Positions 62,238-64,000 of a stretch of 64,000 bases of DNA are shown piece after piece; positions within the stretch are counted from its first letter, which is position 1, and each line of letters begins with the position of its first letter. The translations under genes were made by a program, and so were the position numbers. Below the pieces are notes generated by a model, which searched no databases, was not told the DNA's origin, and saw nothing but the letters and a program-made list of their open reading frames with translations. The DNA is from a virus: the IMG/VR virus record IMGVR_UViG_3300034356_002642, positions 62,001 through 126,000 of that record, one strand, 5' to 3'.

Positions 62238-64000
62238 TTATAAAGTGAAAACATCACTTATTATTGTTTGTACCAATATTTCACCTCCAATTGGTGAGGT
62301 AGTCCCGTATGGTCGATATTCAACTTGTAATCTGAAAGACCCTAATTTGTTAAGGGTTATTTCATTTGTATAATTTGTTGTTATCCCCCCAATCCCACTA
62401 TAATTAACTATTTCATATGTGGTAGCGTTTAAAATTTTAGTACTAACGACATTTTGAGTAGTAAAAGGTTTTTCAGTAATAAAATTATATGTAATATAAC
62501 CACCCGCGGGTTTTTTAATATTATAGTAACTCCACCCTTCCCCTTGTAAATTTGGGGAATCAAAAAGTTTAATTAACGATAGTTTTTGTTGAGGAAACGT
62601 TGGTAAAGTTTGACTTGTTGGCACATTCTCAACCGGTACTTGGGTTTGCCCAGGAGCGGTATACCATACCTTAAATGGAAATTGTTGTACCACAGGTTGC
62701 TCTACCCCTTTATATGCTTTTAATATAAACACAAGGTCTATTTGCGTTTTACCTTCAATTTTTGGAATACTATCAATAAAGTAAGATTCTACTTCAGTTA
62801 ATGTCACATTAAATTCGTTATTTAAAACTTGTCCTCCAACACTTATTTCACTTTGTGAAATATATTTTCGACTAACTTTACCATTAACTTCTACCAACTC
62901 ATAAACAGTATACCTCATGTCAGGATTAGGAGATAAAACATATCCCGTTGATTGAGGATTTATCTTGACATTTAAAGATTGGGTTTTACTCTCATTTAAT
63001 TGTATCTCAGTACCAATCATAGTCAAAGGTCCGACAGTTTGAGGATTAGTATTTGATGATTGTAATTGTTCCGAAGTTGACGAATTTGTCGTTTGATTTT
63101 GAGGGTTTTGATAACCTCCCGGTGATGATGCAGATGATGCAACTATTGATGGGTCAAACGTATAGTCCCCAACACTTGTAAAGACCCCATTTGGTGTTGT
63201 AATAACAATCTTACCTTTACTAATAACCTTACCAGTTCCAATTATTGGAGTATTAAATCTTAAGGTAGTACCATTAAACACGGTAAATTCAGTAGATGGT
63301 ACATTAACCCCGTTAACCTTAATTGAACTTGTTCCATTAAAATCAGTACCATTAACTTGAACTATTGTACCTGTATTTCCAGATAGTGGTGAGAATGATG
63401 TTATTATTGGTGGTGGACAAGATAGTTGTGATACAACCGCAGTAGTTGTCGGCACCCCATTACTTGAACCCTTACTTTCAACTTCATTTATCGTGTTTTT
63501 TAAATCTTCAACAATCGCCTTTGTCGCTATTTTAACACCAAGTGCCGAAGTTAAGGCACGGTCAAAAGTATTTTTTAATGTCTCATAATCCTTAATATGT
63601 GTATCATAATATGATTCAGATAAAACTTTAACCGGCCAAAAACAAGCATAATATTTAACAAGTCCAAGATTCGATATTTGTGGAATTCTTTCTCGTATTC
63701 TTGCGGACATAAATGCAATAAAATTATCTATTGTACTAAAATTTGCAATAGGTAATGATTCTTTTGTTGCAGGGGTTTGATTAAGATTAAGGCAAGAATA
63801 AGTACTTAAAAATGTCCCGTCAATTTCCCCATAATCAATATCTAATGTCACAGTTGCAAAATTATGATTCCATCCGTTAAATTTACCTATTTTACTATTA
63901 CTCGCCTTTTGAAATGTTCTAACATATGAAATACAATAAATAATTGTTGCTAACTCAAGATTATTTGGCATGATTCTTTTAAGTGCCTCAGCAAATTGTG
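62238..64000 (-). CDS. Partial large protein with IPT/TIG domain
   Basis: The frame is open to the window edge: ten further in-frame residues (QFAEALKRIM...) lie before the first ATG at 63971, so the gene probably starts beyond 64000. The first ~190 visible residues are helical with SYVRTFQKASN and KYYACFWPVKVLSESYYD, possibly an enzymatic or virion-internal domain I cannot name. Residues ~190-275 form an IPT/TIG Ig-like unit (PPIITSFSPLSGNTGTIVQV, then VNGTDFNGTSSIKVNGV). A Ser/Gln/Asn linker and beta-rich C-terminus follow. Probably a virion protein. Confidence 0.7.
   Translation of the reverse strand, partial: QFAEALKRIMPNNLELATIIYCISYVRTFQKASNSKIGKFNGWNHNFATVTLDIDYGEIDGTFLSTYSCLNLNQTPATKESLPIANFSTIDNFIAFMSARIRERIPQISNLGLVKYYACFWPVKVLSESYYDTHIKDYETLKNTFDRALTSALGVKIATKAIVEDLKNTINEVESKGSSNGVPTTTAVVSQLSCPPPIITSFSPLSGNTGTIVQVNGTDFNGTSSIKVNGVNVPSTEFTVFNGTTLRFNTPIIGTGKVISKGKIVITTPNGVFTSVGDYTFDPSIVASSASSPGGYQNPQNQTTNSSTSEQLQSSNTNPQTVGPLTMIGTEIQLNESKTQSLNVKINPQSTGYVLSPNPDMRYTVYELVEVNGKVSRKYISQSEISVGGQVLNNEFNVTLTEVESYFIDSIPKIEGKTQIDLVFILKAYKGVEQPVVQQFPFKVWYTAPGQTQVPVENVPTSQTLPTFPQQKLSLIKLFDSPNLQGEGWSYYNIKKPAGGYITYNFITEKPFTTQNVVSTKILNATTYEIVNYSGIGGITTNYTNEITLNKLGSFRLQVEYRPYGTTSPIGGEILVQTIISDVFTL

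Overview
The window is part of a large, AT-rich tailed-phage genome with a T4-like core and probably a Bacteroidota (Flavobacteriia-like) host. The T4-like assignment rests on homologues of gp46/gp47, gp61-type primase, gp41 helicase, UvsX, gp32, RNase H, NrdA/NrdB and the baseplate wedge proteins gp25 and gp6. The host inference rests on three things: SprB-type repeats in the tail proteins (known from Flavobacterium gliding adhesins), A-rich leaders without Shine-Dalgarno sequences, and PKD/transthyretin-like surface domains. All genes but one lie on the minus strand, so they are read from high to low coordinates. They are packed with TAATG or ATGA overlaps, and no gap exceeds about 135 bases. 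I see no tRNA, rRNA or CRISPR array.

Layout in the direction of transcription. (1) 64.0-61.2 kb: a partial IPT/TIG-domain protein, a small protein and a Pro/Glu-rich protein, ending at a strong terminator. (2) 61.2-50.4 kb: replication and nucleotide metabolism. It holds the gp32-like SSB, UvsX, an RHH-HNH pair, RNase H, an Acb2/Tad1-like candidate anti-CBASS protein, a conserved small protein, the gp41-like helicase interrupted by a LAGLIDADG intein in its P-loop, NrdB and NrdA, and ends at a terminator. (3) 50.3-14.0 kb: baseplate, tail and fibre genes. It starts with gp25 and gp6, continues with a 1581-aa protein carrying a membrane-like hydrophobic stretch, several baseplate-type proteins and a seven-repeat SprB protein, and then reaches a fibre locus. 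The fibre locus has four proteins with long Pro/Thr linkers and a 1459-aa GGG-repeat beta-roll protein. Among them sit a GT9 glycosyltransferase, a sulfotransferase and the only plus-strand gene. (4) 14.0-2.6 kb: HNH, RuvC-like nuclease, small proteins, a second RHH-HNH pair, primase, RecB-like nuclease, gp47, unknown small proteins and gp46, ending at a terminator. (5) 2.5-0 kb: a single-chain type IIG-like restriction-modification enzyme translationally coupled to an unfinished gene.

How the parts fit together. The recombination/replication set (gp46/47, UvsX, gp32, gp41, primase, RNase H, RuvC-like) would support T4-style recombination-dependent replication, and NrdAB would supply dNTPs. 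The tail locus appears to be a host-recognition system built from modules that recombine: PT linkers, SprB repeats and GGG repeats. The embedded sugar and sulfate transferases could modify either the fibres or the host surface. Five homing-type nucleases (four free-standing HNH and one intein) sit next to core genes. Two of the HNH genes are preceded by, and overlap, nearly identical small ribbon-helix-helix genes, a recurrent arrangement I do not recognise as described.
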